From Candidatus Nitrosocaldus schleperae (GTDB lineage Archaea > Thermoproteota > Nitrososphaeria > Nitrososphaerales > Nitrosocaldaceae), in the NCBI GenBank assembly GCA_013538805.1, contig JABXGR010000007.1, forward strand, positions 1 through 64,000: a DNA stretch of 64,000 nt, given 5' to 3'. Made by a program: the position numbers and the translations under genes. Below the pieces are notes generated by a model. That model was not told the DNA's origin. It made no database searches and worked only from the letters and a program-made list of their open reading frames with translations. This document shows, one piece after another, positions 1 to 8,820 of this stretch (positions are counted from its first letter, which is position 1; every line of letters begins with the position of its first letter).

Positions 1-575
1 TATTCATTGAAGGATGCAAGGATCCAAGAGCAGTTACTATACTGATAAGGGGAGGATCCCAAAGGGTTGTAGATGAGGCTGATAGAAGTATACATGATGC
101 AATAATGGTTGTAAAGGATGTTGTTGAAAACCCTGCTATAGTGGCTGGAGGAGGAAGCATAGAGGCTTATATAGCAAAGGAGTTGAGGTCATGGGCAAAT
201 ACACTCTCTGGAAGGGAGCAACTAGCAGCAATAAAGTTCGCTGAAGCATTAGAGGTTATTCCATTAACGCTAGCAGAGAATGCTGGCATGGACCCGATAG
301 ATACGATGACTGAGTTGAGGTCAAAGCAGAACAAGGGCTCAAAGTGGACTGGGGTTGATGTAAAGAATACACAGGTGGCAGATATGTACAAGTTGGAGGT
401 TCTTGAGCCTGCTGTTGTAAAGTCACAGATTATGAAGGCAGCAACTGAAGCAGCAATAATGATACTACGCATAGATGATGTCATAGCAGCAGCAAAGGCT
501 GAGATGCCAAAGGGAAAGGGCCATGAAGGCGAGGAGGGTGCTGGCGAAGGCACGGGTATGGGCGGTATGGAGTAG
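1..575 (+). CDS. Thermosome (group II chaperonin) subunit, C-terminal part
   Basis: The window opens inside this gene; the reading frame is open from base 3. The visible ~190 residues are the end of a thermosome subunit, the ATP-driven cytosolic double-ring chaperonin of archaea. The frame begins with a segment ending in TILIRGG, continues through VVEDxxxNPAIVAGGGSIE-like text (here DVVENPAIVAGGGSIEA), which is the nucleotide-binding return of the equatorial domain, and then IPLTLAENAGMDPID. It ends in a Gly/Glu-rich tail closing with GMGGME, typical of the flexible thermosome C-terminus that points into the ring cavity. Which paralogue this is (alpha, beta or other) cannot be told from the fragment. 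A hairpin and T-rich tract follow the stop codon. Confidence 0.95.
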   Translation, partial: FIEGCKDPRAVTILIRGGSQRVVDEADRSIHDAIMVVKDVVENPAIVAGGGSIEAYIAKELRSWANTLSGREQLAAIKFAEALEVIPLTLAENAGMDPIDTMTELRSKQNKGSKWTGVDVKNTQVADMYKLEVLEPAVVKSQIMKAATEAAIMILRIDDVIAAAKAEMPKGKGHEGEEGAGEGTGMGGME

Positions 576-610
576 TTAGTTAGTCAGTTGGTTGAGAGCA
601 TAGATGCCAT

Positions 611-659
611 GATCTTGTTAAGATCAAAAATATGAAATAATTTTTTATTTTATTTTATT
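611..659 (+). terminator. Hairpin plus T-rich tract after the thermosome gene
   Basis: A 6-bp inverted repeat (GATCTT, loop GTT, AAGATC; 611-625) is followed by a T-rich run at 641-659. Archaeal termination relies on U-rich RNA, so this is a plausible terminator for the thermosome gene. The A/T-rich stretch at 632-645 may also carry the TATA element for the kinase gene starting at 664. Confidence 0.5.
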
Positions 660-663
660 AAAG

Positions 664-1704
664 ATGAATGGGTTGGATTTGGGTATAGATCTCCCATCTG
701 CTCTAAGGAATATAGGCTATACAGTTGTCATGCACGACTTCTTCATAGACAGGATAGTAAGGCTAGGAAGGCTCTCTCTAGATGATCTGCTCTTAAGCAT
801 GAAGGGCAAGATTGAGGCAGGAGGTGGTAGCATAAGGGGGATTGAGCAGGTTGAGATTAAGGGAGGAAATGCTGTAAACCTTGCTTATGCACTAGCGATG
901 TTGGATGCAAGATGCAAGTTGATAACCGTTGCAGATGATTATGGCAAGGGCATATTAAGGAATACATTCCAGGATTTAAGCAATATAGATCTTATAGTGT
1001 TGAATGGGAAGCAGGGCTACACAGTATCCTTAGAATTTGTAGATGGCTCAAGGGTAGCAAATGTAATGCTTAGCGATGTTGGTGATAATGCATACTTTGG
1101 TGCTGATAGGCTTGAAGGCTTTGAGTATATACTGAGCAACGCATCATGCATAGCAGTAGTCAACTGGGCAAGCAACATGAAGGGTAGAGAACTTGTAGAG
1201 AAGGCATTCAGCACTGCTAGGAGTGCATTGCACTTCATAGACCCAGCAGATCTAGCCAGTAGGGGCAAGGAGTTCGTTGATACCATGCTAGAGAGAGCAT
1301 TCAGGTTAGATGTGTTAAGCATAAATGAGAATGAGGCAAGGATAGTTGCAGATGCATTGATGCTTGAGAAGTTGCCATATGTTTACTCCATGGATGATGT
1401 TGCTAGGCTCTGCAGAGATATAGCATCAAGACTTGCAATTAGGGTTGATCTTCACACACCTATATGCTCAGTAACCTCAGATGGCAAGGATAGTGAAGGG
1501 GTTAGGGCATTCAAGGTTGATGTAAGGATAGCGACTGGGGCAGGGGATGTTTGGGATGCTGCAGATATACTAGCCTATCTATGCAAGATGGATGATCATA
1601 CAAGGTTACTGTTTGCAAATGCATCTGCAGCATACTATGTTGAGAATGCAAAAGCACCAGCACTTGATGATGTGTTGAGTCTTGTAAGTAAGTACTGTGA
1701 GTAA
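664..1704 (+). CDS. PfkB-family carbohydrate or nucleoside kinase
   Basis: This is a ribokinase-like small-molecule kinase of 346 residues; the substrate cannot be assigned. The N-terminal half has the glycine-rich region IKGGNAVNLAYALAMLDA, matching the PfkB signature 1 position where the sugar and lid are held. Near the C-terminus is ATGAGDVWDAADILAYL, the PfkB signature 2 with the GAGD anion hole and catalytic Asp (about residue 297). In most relatives the segment reads GAGDxFxAG, so Trp-Asp-Ala-Ala is a mild variation. The first ~40 residues extend beyond a minimal ribokinase. It stands alone between the thermosome gene and guaA, which is on the opposite strand. Confidence 0.8.
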   Translation: MNGLDLGIDLPSALRNIGYTVVMHDFFIDRIVRLGRLSLDDLLLSMKGKIEAGGGSIRGIEQVEIKGGNAVNLAYALAMLDARCKLITVADDYGKGILRNTFQDLSNIDLIVLNGKQGYTVSLEFVDGSRVANVMLSDVGDNAYFGADRLEGFEYILSNASCIAVVNWASNMKGRELVEKAFSTARSALHFIDPADLASRGKEFVDTMLERAFRLDVLSINENEARIVADALMLEKLPYVYSMDDVARLCRDIASRLAIRVDLHTPICSVTSDGKDSEGVRAFKVDVRIATGAGDVWDAADILAYLCKMDDHTRLLFANASAAYYVENAKAPALDDVLSLVSKYCE

Positions 1705-1838
1705 TAAGTATTCTTACATAAACTGATATATCTTAATTGTGTATATCATAGCAAGGAATAATATGTCAAATTTTGCTAATAATTCTAAGTGGAGGATAAA
1801 ACTAACTAATACCTGAATTTATCTTATTATCCCATCTC

Positions 1839-3371
1839 TTATTGTGGCTCTATGGTTGCTGGTGGCTTGCTCGATATAGCATATGTCACCCATGTAACCC
1901 CTTCAACCTCATTTGTTACCCTGTTGCTTATCCTTGCTAAGAGTTCATATGGTAGCCTTGCCCAGTCTGCAGTCATCGCATCTACAGACTCTACAACCCT
2001 TATGCTTACAATATGCCCATAGACTCTGCCATCGCCAAGCACCCCTACTGCCCTATCATCCCCTACTATTGCAAATGCCTGCCATACCTTATCATACCAT
2101 CCTGCTCTAGCAAGTTCCTCTTCAACTATCTTGCTTGCCCTCCTGCATATCCTCAACTTCTCTTCACTAACCTTGCCTATTATCCTTACAGCAAGCCCTG
2201 GACCTGGGAATGGATGCCTCTTAACCATATGCTCTGGCACGCCTAGAAGCCTTGCCAGTTGCCTAACCTCATCCTTGTAGAGTTGCCTTAACGGCTCTAG
2301 CACCTTAAGGTTCAACCATTTGGGAAGCCCAGCAACGTTGTGATGTGATTTGATGGTTGCTGCTTCCCTTGATACTGATACACCACTCTCTATAACATCT
2401 GGGTATAGTGTACCTTGAGCAAGCCAATGGAATGGACCATGCTCTCTAATGGCATCCTCAAATACCCTAGCAAACTCCTCCCCTATGATAAGCCTCTTTG
2501 CCTCTGGATCCTCAACATCCTTTAGCCTTGTAAGGAATCTACTGCTAGCATCTATGTAGATGGGCTTTATCCCTAAAGCATTGAACATATCAAGCACCTC
2601 ATCCTCCTCCCCCTCTCTAAGCAGTCCATGGTTGATGAATATGCATGCTAGCCTATCTCCTATCGCTCTATGCACTAGTAGTGCTGTAACAGTAGAGTCT
2701 ATACCCCCACTCACTGCAGCAAGGACCCTCTCCCCTTCCTTAACCTTACTCTTTATATCATTAACTGCAGTATCTATGAAGTTACTCATGCTCCACTCCT
2801 GCCTTGCATTGCATATCCTTACTGCAAAGTTCCTTAGTATATCACTTCCATGCTCTGTATGTGCAACCTCTGGATGGAATTGAAGACCATATATCCTCCT
2901 CGCCCTATCTGCTACTGCTGCAGCAAAAGAACTATCAGTGTGAGCAAGGATGCTGAACCCCTCTGGCAATGATTCAGCAGCATCACCATGGCTCATCCAG
3001 CACCTCATCCTTTGCTTTATACCCATGAATAGATCCTTACCATCATCTACTATGAGTTCAGCACTACCATACTCCCTCTTTGCCCTCTTCACAACACCTC
3101 CAAGCATATGTACAAGCATCTGATGCCCATAACATATGCCAAGTATGGGTATGCCTAGGGAGAGTATCCTTCTATCGCAGAATGGTGCGCCATCTTCATA
3201 TACGCTTGCTGGTCCACCTGAGAAGATTATACCCTTTGGGCTCATCTCTGCTAGGGTATCAGCATCTATGTTGTAAGGCACAAGCTCAGCATACACTCCC
3301 TGCTCCCTTATCCTCCTACATATGAGATGGGCATACTGTGAGCCAAAGTCAAGTACAACTATCTTATCCAT
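1839..3371 (-). CDS. guaA: GMP synthase (glutamine-hydrolysing), fused two-domain form
   Basis: It converts XMP to GMP using ATP and glutamine. Residues 1-~190 are a class I glutamine amidotransferase: GGPxSVYEDGAP, the nucleophile elbow GICYGHQ with Cys about residue 80, and the His-Glu pair in LQFHPEVAHTEHG. Residues ~195-380 are the ATP-pyrophosphatase domain with P-loop AVSGGIDSTV. The end is the dimerisation domain with RHPFPGPGLAVRI and the terminal KPPATIEPQ, close to the canonical IEWE ending. Many archaea split the two functions into separate genes; here they are one 510-residue chain. guaB lies 2.8 kb away on the other strand, so both committed steps of GMP synthesis are in this window. 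Confidence 0.97.
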   Translation of the reverse strand: MDKIVVLDFGSQYAHLICRRIREQGVYAELVPYNIDADTLAEMSPKGIIFSGGPASVYEDGAPFCDRRILSLGIPILGICYGHQMLVHMLGGVVKRAKREYGSAELIVDDGKDLFMGIKQRMRCWMSHGDAAESLPEGFSILAHTDSSFAAAVADRARRIYGLQFHPEVAHTEHGSDILRNFAVRICNARQEWSMSNFIDTAVNDIKSKVKEGERVLAAVSGGIDSTVTALLVHRAIGDRLACIFINHGLLREGEEDEVLDMFNALGIKPIYIDASSRFLTRLKDVEDPEAKRLIIGEEFARVFEDAIREHGPFHWLAQGTLYPDVIESGVSVSREAATIKSHHNVAGLPKWLNLKVLEPLRQLYKDEVRQLARLLGVPEHMVKRHPFPGPGLAVRIIGKVSEEKLRICRRASKIVEEELARAGWYDKVWQAFAIVGDDRAVGVLGDGRVYGHIVSIRVVESVDAMTADWARLPYELLARISNRVTNEVEGVTWVTYAISSKPPATIEPQ

Positions 3372-3432
3372 ACCATCATCAACCCATCCTGCCTCTATAT
3401 ATTTGGTTGATGTTATAACTTCATTCTCTTAC

Positions 3433-4059
3433 TTACCTTACCTTCTCTAGCATCCTTGTGAGTACCCATGTTGATGAATTTATGAGTTCGTTGAGCCTAT
3501 CCTTATCCCTGTAGTTCTTTATGAGTATCCTCTTTATGTTCTTAGCCTCATCAAGATCTATGCTGTAATCAAGCATCTGCTCTCCTCTTATCTCACCTTT
3601 CTTGACCCTCTCCTCATCCTTGCCCTTCATCTCCTTCAGTATCCTGTTTATGAAGAATGATTGGAATGGAGGTGTATTGACATTAAGCCTTACATCACTT
3701 GCTGGTACTATGCTTATTGCATCACTTGCTATGTATGCATTTGCTAAGAGTATACCATCCTTAGTCTTCAACTGTCTAACCTCAGTATACTCGCCCTCTA
3801 CAGCCTTTGCACTTACAACCTCCCTAACCTCTTCTACAGCCTTCTCAATAGGCTTCTCTACCCCTGCTACCATCCCTGCACTTATCCTCTCCTCCTTCTG
3901 TAGCATACCTGCTGGCTTGAAGCTCACCTGTTTGAGCATGTTATCAACGATTGTAAGCATCTCTCTCAACCTCTCCAACTCCTCTTCCTTCTCCTCAATC
4001 TGCTTCACTACCCACTCCCTTAGCATTGCAAACCTCTTTATCTCATCATCTGAGTACAT
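3433..4059 (-). CDS. Conserved-looking coiled-coil protein of unknown function
   Basis: I do not recognise this 208-residue protein. Residues 1-45 are strongly charged with a heptad-like pattern (WVVKQIEEKEEELERLREML), predicting a coiled coil. A Pro/Glu/Val-rich linker follows, and then a compact C-terminal domain from about residue 95 with alternating hydrophobics (DGILLANAYIASDAISIVPA) and a closing helical part rich in Lys/Arg. There is no signal peptide or membrane segment, so it is probably cytosolic. It ends 62 bases before the start of guaA on the same strand and may be cotranscribed with it. The codon use matches neighbouring genes, so it is very likely a real gene. Confidence 0.75.
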   Translation of the reverse strand: MYSDDEIKRFAMLREWVVKQIEEKEEELERLREMLTIVDNMLKQVSFKPAGMLQKEERISAGMVAGVEKPIEKAVEEVREVVSAKAVEGEYTEVRQLKTKDGILLANAYIASDAISIVPASDVRLNVNTPPFQSFFINRILKEMKGKDEERVKKGEIRGEQMLDYSIDLDEAKNIKRILIKNYRDKDRLNELINSSTWVLTRMLEKVR

Positions 4060-4113
4060 ATGTAAAGTCTACCTATTCTTCTTAGAAGTGTAATAAATTG
4101 ATTCCTACTCATG

Positions 4114-4893
4114 CTAATCCTTTATTTGTTGTAGTAGATCTTCATATGCAATATTGGAGAAGCCTTCTATCCTGCTGGGTGAGAGGTTGTATAACCTTGA
4201 ATCTGCATGTGAGGCTAGATGCTCAAGCAGTTGCTTTGCAAACCTCATCTTCACAACCTTTACACTGCTATTTACAGGATGATGATTGGGCTTGGAGTAC
4301 TGACCTATAATACTGCCAAGGTCCATTCCTGCTAGTGTTATGCTCCTTGCATTCATAGCATTAGCAATGAATACTGCTCTATCCCCATCAGTGAACCCAC
4401 CAAAGTTATACACATTATTCAATGGTTTAACCTGTGTAGTGCCTATAATATTCTTGAACTTAGGCACTAGGAACTTGATGAGGTTTATGTTATCACCATG
4501 TGCATGCACAACCATAACTGAGCCTAGAGTATCTGCACACAGCAAGTATCCATGATCACCATCGAGATCTGTAACCACAACATCTGGCCTTATTCCATGC
4601 TCTATTAGTGCTCTAGACGCACCATCTGCAGCAATGAATACAAGCCTACTCCATATCCTTGTATGTGATTGGTCTGATGAGCATATCTTACTTACAGTAT
4701 CAAGCAGGGATGGGCCAGCACCAAACACTATAACATCCTTGCCTTCTATCAGTACTCTTAACCTTTCTAGATCCAACGCTCTATCCTTGATCAGGGTTGA
4801 GAGCAGGGTTGCTGCACTACTATCATCAACTATGCTGTAGTTCAATGTACTCTTTATCCTCTCGTACCATCCAGCCCACTCCTCCCACTCCAT
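4114..4893 (-). CDS. mptE: 6-hydroxymethyl-7,8-dihydropterin pyrophosphokinase, MptE-type (DUF115)
   Basis: MptE is the archaeal enzyme that activates 6-hydroxymethyl-dihydropterin with ATP ahead of dihydropteroate formation. The 259-residue protein carries the family pattern: DVIVFGAGPSLLDTV (nucleotide-binding loop, about residues 49-63), then FIAADGASRALIEHGIRPDVVVTDLDGD (ADGA and TDLDG motifs), MVVHAHGDN and a later GGFTDGDRAVFIA. The neighbour reading away on the other strand is folP, whose product acts on the next intermediate, and only 62 bases separate the two start codons. This supports a shared pterin-cofactor role and a common divergent promoter region. Confidence 0.88.
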   Translation of the reverse strand: MEWEEWAGWYERIKSTLNYSIVDDSSAATLLSTLIKDRALDLERLRVLIEGKDVIVFGAGPSLLDTVSKICSSDQSHTRIWSRLVFIAADGASRALIEHGIRPDVVVTDLDGDHGYLLCADTLGSVMVVHAHGDNINLIKFLVPKFKNIIGTTQVKPLNNVYNFGGFTDGDRAVFIANAMNARSITLAGMDLGSIIGQYSKPNHHPVNSSVKVVKMRFAKQLLEHLASHADSRLYNLSPSRIEGFSNIAYEDLLQQIKD

Positions 4894-4955
4894 ACACAGG
4901 TAGAGGTGTAAGAGTGATAAAATGGTTGATGCTAGTAGATGAAGGGTATGGCTAG

Positions 4956-5771
4956 ATGGTAAGGATAATGGGTATAGTTAATGTTAGCCCAGAGTCATTC
5001 TACAAAGGCTCAATCAAGGTTAGAGAGGATGAGATAGCAAGTACAGTAGCAAGCATGGAGGAGTATGGAGCAAGCATTATAGATGTTGGGGCAATGTCAA
5101 CTGCACCTTATCTAGATACTGTAGTGCCAGTTGAGGAGGAGATGGCAAGGCTTAAGCATGCTATAAGGGCTATAAAGGATAGTTGCAGTCTAGCCATATC
5201 AGTTGATACTCCTAGAGCAAGGGCTGCAGATGCTGCTCTAACTGCTGGAGCAACCATAGTCAATGATGTTACTGGCCTAAAGTATGATCCAGACATGGCT
5301 AGGGTTGCTAAGGAGCACTCTGCCTCAGTTATAGTATCAGCATACTCAAGGCATATAGTGAGAGGAGATGCTATAGCAACAACCATCTCACTATTGAGGG
5401 AGAGTATAGATATTGCTCTTACTGCTGGCATAGATGAGGATAAGATAATAGTTGATCCAGCGATTGGGTTCTTCAGGGAGAAGGGTAAGCATGAGTTCTT
5501 TACAAGGCTTGAAGGCATGACATGGTTTGAGAGGGATCTAGCAATAGTAAGGAGGTTAAGGGAGTTGAAGGTTCTAGGTAGAGATGTGTGCGTATCCCCA
5601 TCAAGAAAATCCTTCATAGGCAAGGTTCTAGCCTTGGATAAGCCAGAGGATAGGCTCTATGGCTCGCTAGCGGTTGAGGCTATATGCATAATCAATGGTG
5701 CAGATATAATAAGAACTCATAATGTTAAGGAGAGCATCCAAGTAGCAAGGATGGTAGAGGCCATCCTCTAG
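4956..5771 (+). CDS. folP: Dihydropteroate synthase
   Basis: This TIM-barrel enzyme condenses 6-hydroxymethyl-dihydropterin pyrophosphate with an aminobenzoate-type substrate. The 271-residue chain has the expected motifs in order: MGIVNVSPESF (pterin/phosphate loop 1), SVDT, TIVNDVTGL, IIVDPAIGFF, SPSRKSFIGK and IIRTHNV at the C-terminus. Archaeal relatives can serve folate or a methanopterin-type cofactor, and the sequence alone does not decide which. It is divergent from mptE, an arrangement that strengthens both assignments. A start at 4956 gives MVRIMGIVNVSP; the internal ATG at 4968 would also leave the fold intact. Confidence 0.93.
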   Translation: MVRIMGIVNVSPESFYKGSIKVREDEIASTVASMEEYGASIIDVGAMSTAPYLDTVVPVEEEMARLKHAIRAIKDSCSLAISVDTPRARAADAALTAGATIVNDVTGLKYDPDMARVAKEHSASVIVSAYSRHIVRGDAIATTISLLRESIDIALTAGIDEDKIIVDPAIGFFREKGKHEFFTRLEGMTWFERDLAIVRRLRELKVLGRDVCVSPSRKSFIGKVLALDKPEDRLYGSLAVEAICIINGADIIRTHNVKESIQVARMVEAIL

Positions 5772-5782
5772 ATATATGCTGT

Positions 5783-5992
5783 CTAATCCATACAATACCC
5801 TTCTATACTACAGCACTCAAATAAATCACTACACAAGTTGCTCCCCGTATGCAAGTGCCTCCCAGTAGCCCTATCGTATGGGCAGTTACACCTCTCGCAT
5901 AGAGCATAAGCATTGCTACCCTTCATGAACCTTGCTATTACATCATCCAGATCTATGCTAATCTCACTAACCTCTGCAAGATTAGTGCTCAA
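5783..5992 (-). CDS. Small Cys-rich protein, possible metal-binding
   Basis: I do not recognise this 69-residue protein. The C-terminal 40 residues hold seven cysteines and two histidines: CERCNC at 32-37, HLH at 46-48, Cys54, the pair Cys60-Cys61 and Cys67. This composition is hard to get by chance and suggests a zinc or Fe-S site. The start used is TTG; an ATG at residue 23 would keep all the cysteines. A purine-rich stretch with GGTGAG (about 6003-6010) lies upstream and could act as a ribosome site. It sits between folP and guaB on the opposite strand and ends 12 bases from the folP stop. Confidence 0.5.
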   Translation of the reverse strand: MSTNLAEVSEISIDLDDVIARFMKGSNAYALCERCNCPYDRATGRHLHTGSNLCSDLFECCSIEGYCMD

Positions 5993-6100
5993 AGCCTACC
6001 ATCTCACCCCCTTCTCTATCTATCTATCTTCTCTACCTGTATTGTAAAGCATTCTATCAGCATTTGTATGTAATGAGCATTACATACTCCTAGAGTAATG

Positions 6101-6128
6101 CTTATAATACCTTCCCCTTCTAGAAGGG
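6101..6128 (+). promoter_or_regulatory. guaB promoter: TATA box and 14-bp palindrome
   Basis: A TATA-like element (CTTATAATAC, 6101-6110) is followed by the perfect palindrome CCCTTCTAGAAGGG (6115-6128). Transcription would start about 25 bases after the TATA element, near 6130, just ahead of the TTG codon at 6140. The palindrome lies between the TATA box and the start site, where a bound repressor would block RNA polymerase or TFB, so it is a candidate operator. The long open frame starting at ATG 6098 would place the start codon at or before the TATA box, which argues against that start. Confidence 0.55.
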
Positions 6129-6139
6129 AAGGGAACAGG

Positions 6140-7582
6140 TTGAATATAAGGGAAGGGTTAACGTTCGATGATGTGCTGCTGGTACCAAAACGCTCCTCCA
6201 TAGTCTCTAGATCACATGTCGATCTTAGAACTAGGCTATCGAGAAGGATAAGCCTTAACATCCCTATAGTTAGTGCAAACATGGATACTGTTACTGAAGC
6301 AAATATGGCAATAGCCATGGCTAGGGAGGGAGGCATAGGGATAATCCATAGGTTCATGAGCGTTGAGCAGCAGGTGAATGAGGTTAGGAAGGTTAAGAGG
6401 GCTGAGAATATAATAATAGAGCAACCATACACGATAAGGCAGGAGCAGAGCCTTGCTGAAGCTATGGAGTTGATGGAGGAGTACAATGTCTCAGGCTTGC
6501 TTGTTGTTGACTCAGATGGCAAGTTGGTTGGGATCCTAACAAGGCGGGATGTGATGTTTGAGAGCAGGGTAAGGGCAGGGGAGAAGAGGGTCTACGATGC
6601 AATGACAAAGAATGTTATAACAGCAAAGCACACGATAACGCTAGATGAGGCAAAGGATATACTCCACAAGTATAGGATAGAGAAGTTGCCATTGGTTGAT
6701 GAGCATAACAGGGTTAAAGGGCTCATAACAGCAAAGGATATACTCAGGAGGGAGCAGTACCCTCTTGCAGCAAAGGATAGGAAGGGTAGGCTCCTAGTTG
6801 GTGCTGCAGTTGGAGTCAAGGGCGACTTTATGGAGAGGACTGAGAGGCTGCTCGATGCAGGTGCAGATGTTATAGTTGTTGATATAGCACATGGGCATAG
6901 TGAGAATGCTATAAATGCTATAAAGATGATAAAGAAGGCATATCCAGATTGTGAGTTGATAGCAGGTAATGTTGCAACTGCTCAAGGCACAAAAGACCTC
7001 ATCGAGAACGGTGTTGATGCTGTTAAGGTTGGTGTAGGTTCTGGCTCAATATGCATAACAAGGATAGTAACAGGCTCTGGTGTGCCTCAACTCACAGCAA
7101 TAATGGACTGTGCTAGGGTAGCAAGGGAGTATGATGTGCCAATCATAGCAGATGGAGGGATAAGGAACTCTGGCGATATAACAAAGGCATTGGCAGCAGG
7201 AGCAGAGACCGTTATGATTGGGAGCCTACTTGCTGGTACAGATGAGAGCCCTGGCGTAAGCATAACCAAGAATGGCAAGAGGTACAAGATATACAGGGGT
7301 ATGGCATCCTTCTATGCTTCTCTTGGCAGGAGGATGAGGGAGGAAGGTGCACTTAACATAGAGGATGATCTCAACGATTATGTGCCAGAGGGTGTTGAGG
7401 CACTTGTAGAGTACAAGGGTAGCGTAGTAGAGATAGTAAGGCAACTTGCTGGAGGGTTAAGATCAGGGTTCAGTTACTGTGGTGCAAGGAACATAGAGGA
7501 GTTGCATAGGAACGCTGAGTTCATAAGGATGACCATGGCTGGATACATAGAGAGCATGCCTCATGATGTTAAGGTTATGTAA
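6140..7582 (+). CDS. guaB: Inosine-5'-monophosphate dehydrogenase
   Basis: It oxidises IMP to XMP with NAD+, the first committed step to GMP. I place the start at TTG 6140 ([16 protein letters not shown]), which matches the family N-terminus; the upstream ATG at 6098 adds 14 residues that overlap the TATA box and palindrome. Order: barrel strand with [12 protein letters not shown], a Bateman pair of CBS domains (about residues 95-210), then VVDIAHGHS, the IMP loop [18 protein letters not shown] with the catalytic Cys, [12 protein letters not shown] and [10 protein letters not shown], where bacterial enzymes usually read YRGMGS. About 480 residues is normal length. guaA is nearby on the other strand. 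A strong hairpin follows the gene. Confidence 0.96.
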   Translation: MNIREGLTFDDVLLVPKRSSIVSRSHVDLRTRLSRRISLNIPIVSANMDTVTEANMAIAMAREGGIGIIHRFMSVEQQVNEVRKVKRAENIIIEQPYTIRQEQSLAEAMELMEEYNVSGLLVVDSDGKLVGILTRRDVMFESRVRAGEKRVYDAMTKNVITAKHTITLDEAKDILHKYRIEKLPLVDEHNRVKGLITAKDILRREQYPLAAKDRKGRLLVGAAVGVKGDFMERTERLLDAGADVIVVDIAHGHSENAINAIKMIKKAYPDCELIAGNVATAQGTKDLIENGVDAVKVGVGSGSICITRIVTGSGVPQLTAIMDCARVAREYDVPIIADGGIRNSGDITKALAAGAETVMIGSLLAGTDESPGVSITKNGKRYKIYRGMASFYASLGRRMREEGALNIEDDLNDYVPEGVEALVEYKGSVVEIVRQLAGGLRSGFSYCGARNIEELHRNAEFIRMTMAGYIESMPHDVKVM

Positions 7583-7640
7583 TAACAACAACAGGGTAGC
7601 GAACTTAACTTAAGATATTTTAATTCTTTGTAGTGCAGTA

Positions 7641-7668
7641 TAGCACTATCCTGGATAGGATAGTGCTA
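7641..7668 (+). terminator. Perfect 12-bp stem-loop downstream of guaB
   Basis: TAGCACTATCCT pairs perfectly with AGGATAGTGCTA across the four-base loop GGAT (7641-7668), followed by TTTACTCTTAAT. It lies 58 bases after the guaB stop and about 60 bases before the next start codon. It may be a terminator, an RNA-processing signal, or an inverted-repeat operator for the ino1-like gene; the U tract is short for a classic intrinsic terminator. Confidence 0.55.
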
Positions 7669-7730
7669 TTTACTCTTAATGAAGATATCCTAACATAAAG
7701 ATTAAAATCCTTCAATGATATGCCAGAGCC

Positions 7731-8786
7731 ATGGCAGGGGCAAGGATAAGGGTTGCTGTGTTAGGTTTAGGTAATGTAGCATGTACATTACTGCAGGGTA
7801 TAGAATACTACAGGCAGAGCACTAATGGTAAGAGGGGTCTCTGGCATGAGAGGGTAGGCAACTACTCCATAGATGATATAGATGTTGTTGGAGTATTCGA
7901 TATAGATGCAAGCAAGGTGGGCAGATCTGTAGCAGACGTATTGAATGCCTTGAAAAGTAGTATTAAGGCAGATGCATACAAGGATCTGAATGTTAGTGCA
8001 GGTATAATGGTGGATAAGCCCCCAGAGCACTGGAGCATGGATATAAGCAAAGTTGATAGAGATGAGTTTGTAAATGCACTCAAAGCATGCAATGCAGATG
8101 TTGTGGTTAACCTCATCTCCTCCTCGCTTGATGCCTCATCCTTAGCATATGCTGAATCTTCATTGCAAGCAGGAGCAAGCTTCATCAATGCTACACCCTC
8201 CTTACTGCAGAGCAGCCATGGACTAATAGATGCATACAGGGGTAAGGGATTGCTTATGGTAGGGGATGATCTGATGAGCCAGTTTGGAGGGACGGTATTC
8301 CACAAGGGTATACTTAACCTACTCCATAGGAGGGGTATGATCATAGATAGTTCATACCAGTTGGATGTTGGAGGGAGCAGTGATACAAGGAATACTATGA
8401 GGGAGGAGGTTAGGGCAAGGAAGAGGGCTATAAAGACTGCCAGCATAAATGCTGAACTGTCCTACGAGTTTTTGATAACTGCTGGTACAACAGAGTACAC
8501 AGAGTTCCTTAAGGATGAGAGGGTAAGTTACTACTGGTTCTATGCTGAAGGGTTCATGGGTTCACCAGTAAGGATAGATGTGATGATGAGGAGCAGTGAT
8601 GGTGCAAATGCATGCAATATACTGCTTGATGTTATTAGGGCTGTAAAGTATGCTAGAGATAAGAACAGTCCAGAACTTGATGAGATGATAAGTGCGTATG
8701 GATTCAAGAGTCCTCCAAAGGTTATGAACGTAGTTGATGCTCAACAGAGGTTTGAAGATATATTCATAAACATGAAAGATCCATAA
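7731..8786 (+). CDS. Inositol-3-phosphate synthase family protein
   Basis: This family isomerises glucose-6-phosphate to inositol-3-phosphate in an NAD-dependent aldol-type reaction; the product feeds archaeal inositol phospholipids and compatible solutes such as di-myo-inositol phosphate. The 351-residue protein begins with a Rossmann motif (RVAVLGLGNVACTLLQGI), has VVNLISSSLD, FINATPS, the family core GDDLMSQFGGTVFHKGIL, then YQLDVGGSSDTRNTM and a short C-terminal part ending FEDIFINM. Some relatives with this architecture are uncharacterised oxidoreductases, so the exact substrate is inferred. A TATA-like element (AGATTAAAAT near 7700) is about 28 bases before the ATG. Confidence 0.85.
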   Translation: MAGARIRVAVLGLGNVACTLLQGIEYYRQSTNGKRGLWHERVGNYSIDDIDVVGVFDIDASKVGRSVADVLNALKSSIKADAYKDLNVSAGIMVDKPPEHWSMDISKVDRDEFVNALKACNADVVVNLISSSLDASSLAYAESSLQAGASFINATPSLLQSSHGLIDAYRGKGLLMVGDDLMSQFGGTVFHKGILNLLHRRGMIIDSSYQLDVGGSSDTRNTMREEVRARKRAIKTASINAELSYEFLITAGTTEYTEFLKDERVSYYWFYAEGFMGSPVRIDVMMRSSDGANACNILLDVIRAVKYARDKNSPELDEMISAYGFKSPPKVMNVVDAQQRFEDIFINMKDP

Positions 8787-8820
8787 GTAATAAATAATAA
8801 CAGATAATAGGAAGAAAGAG

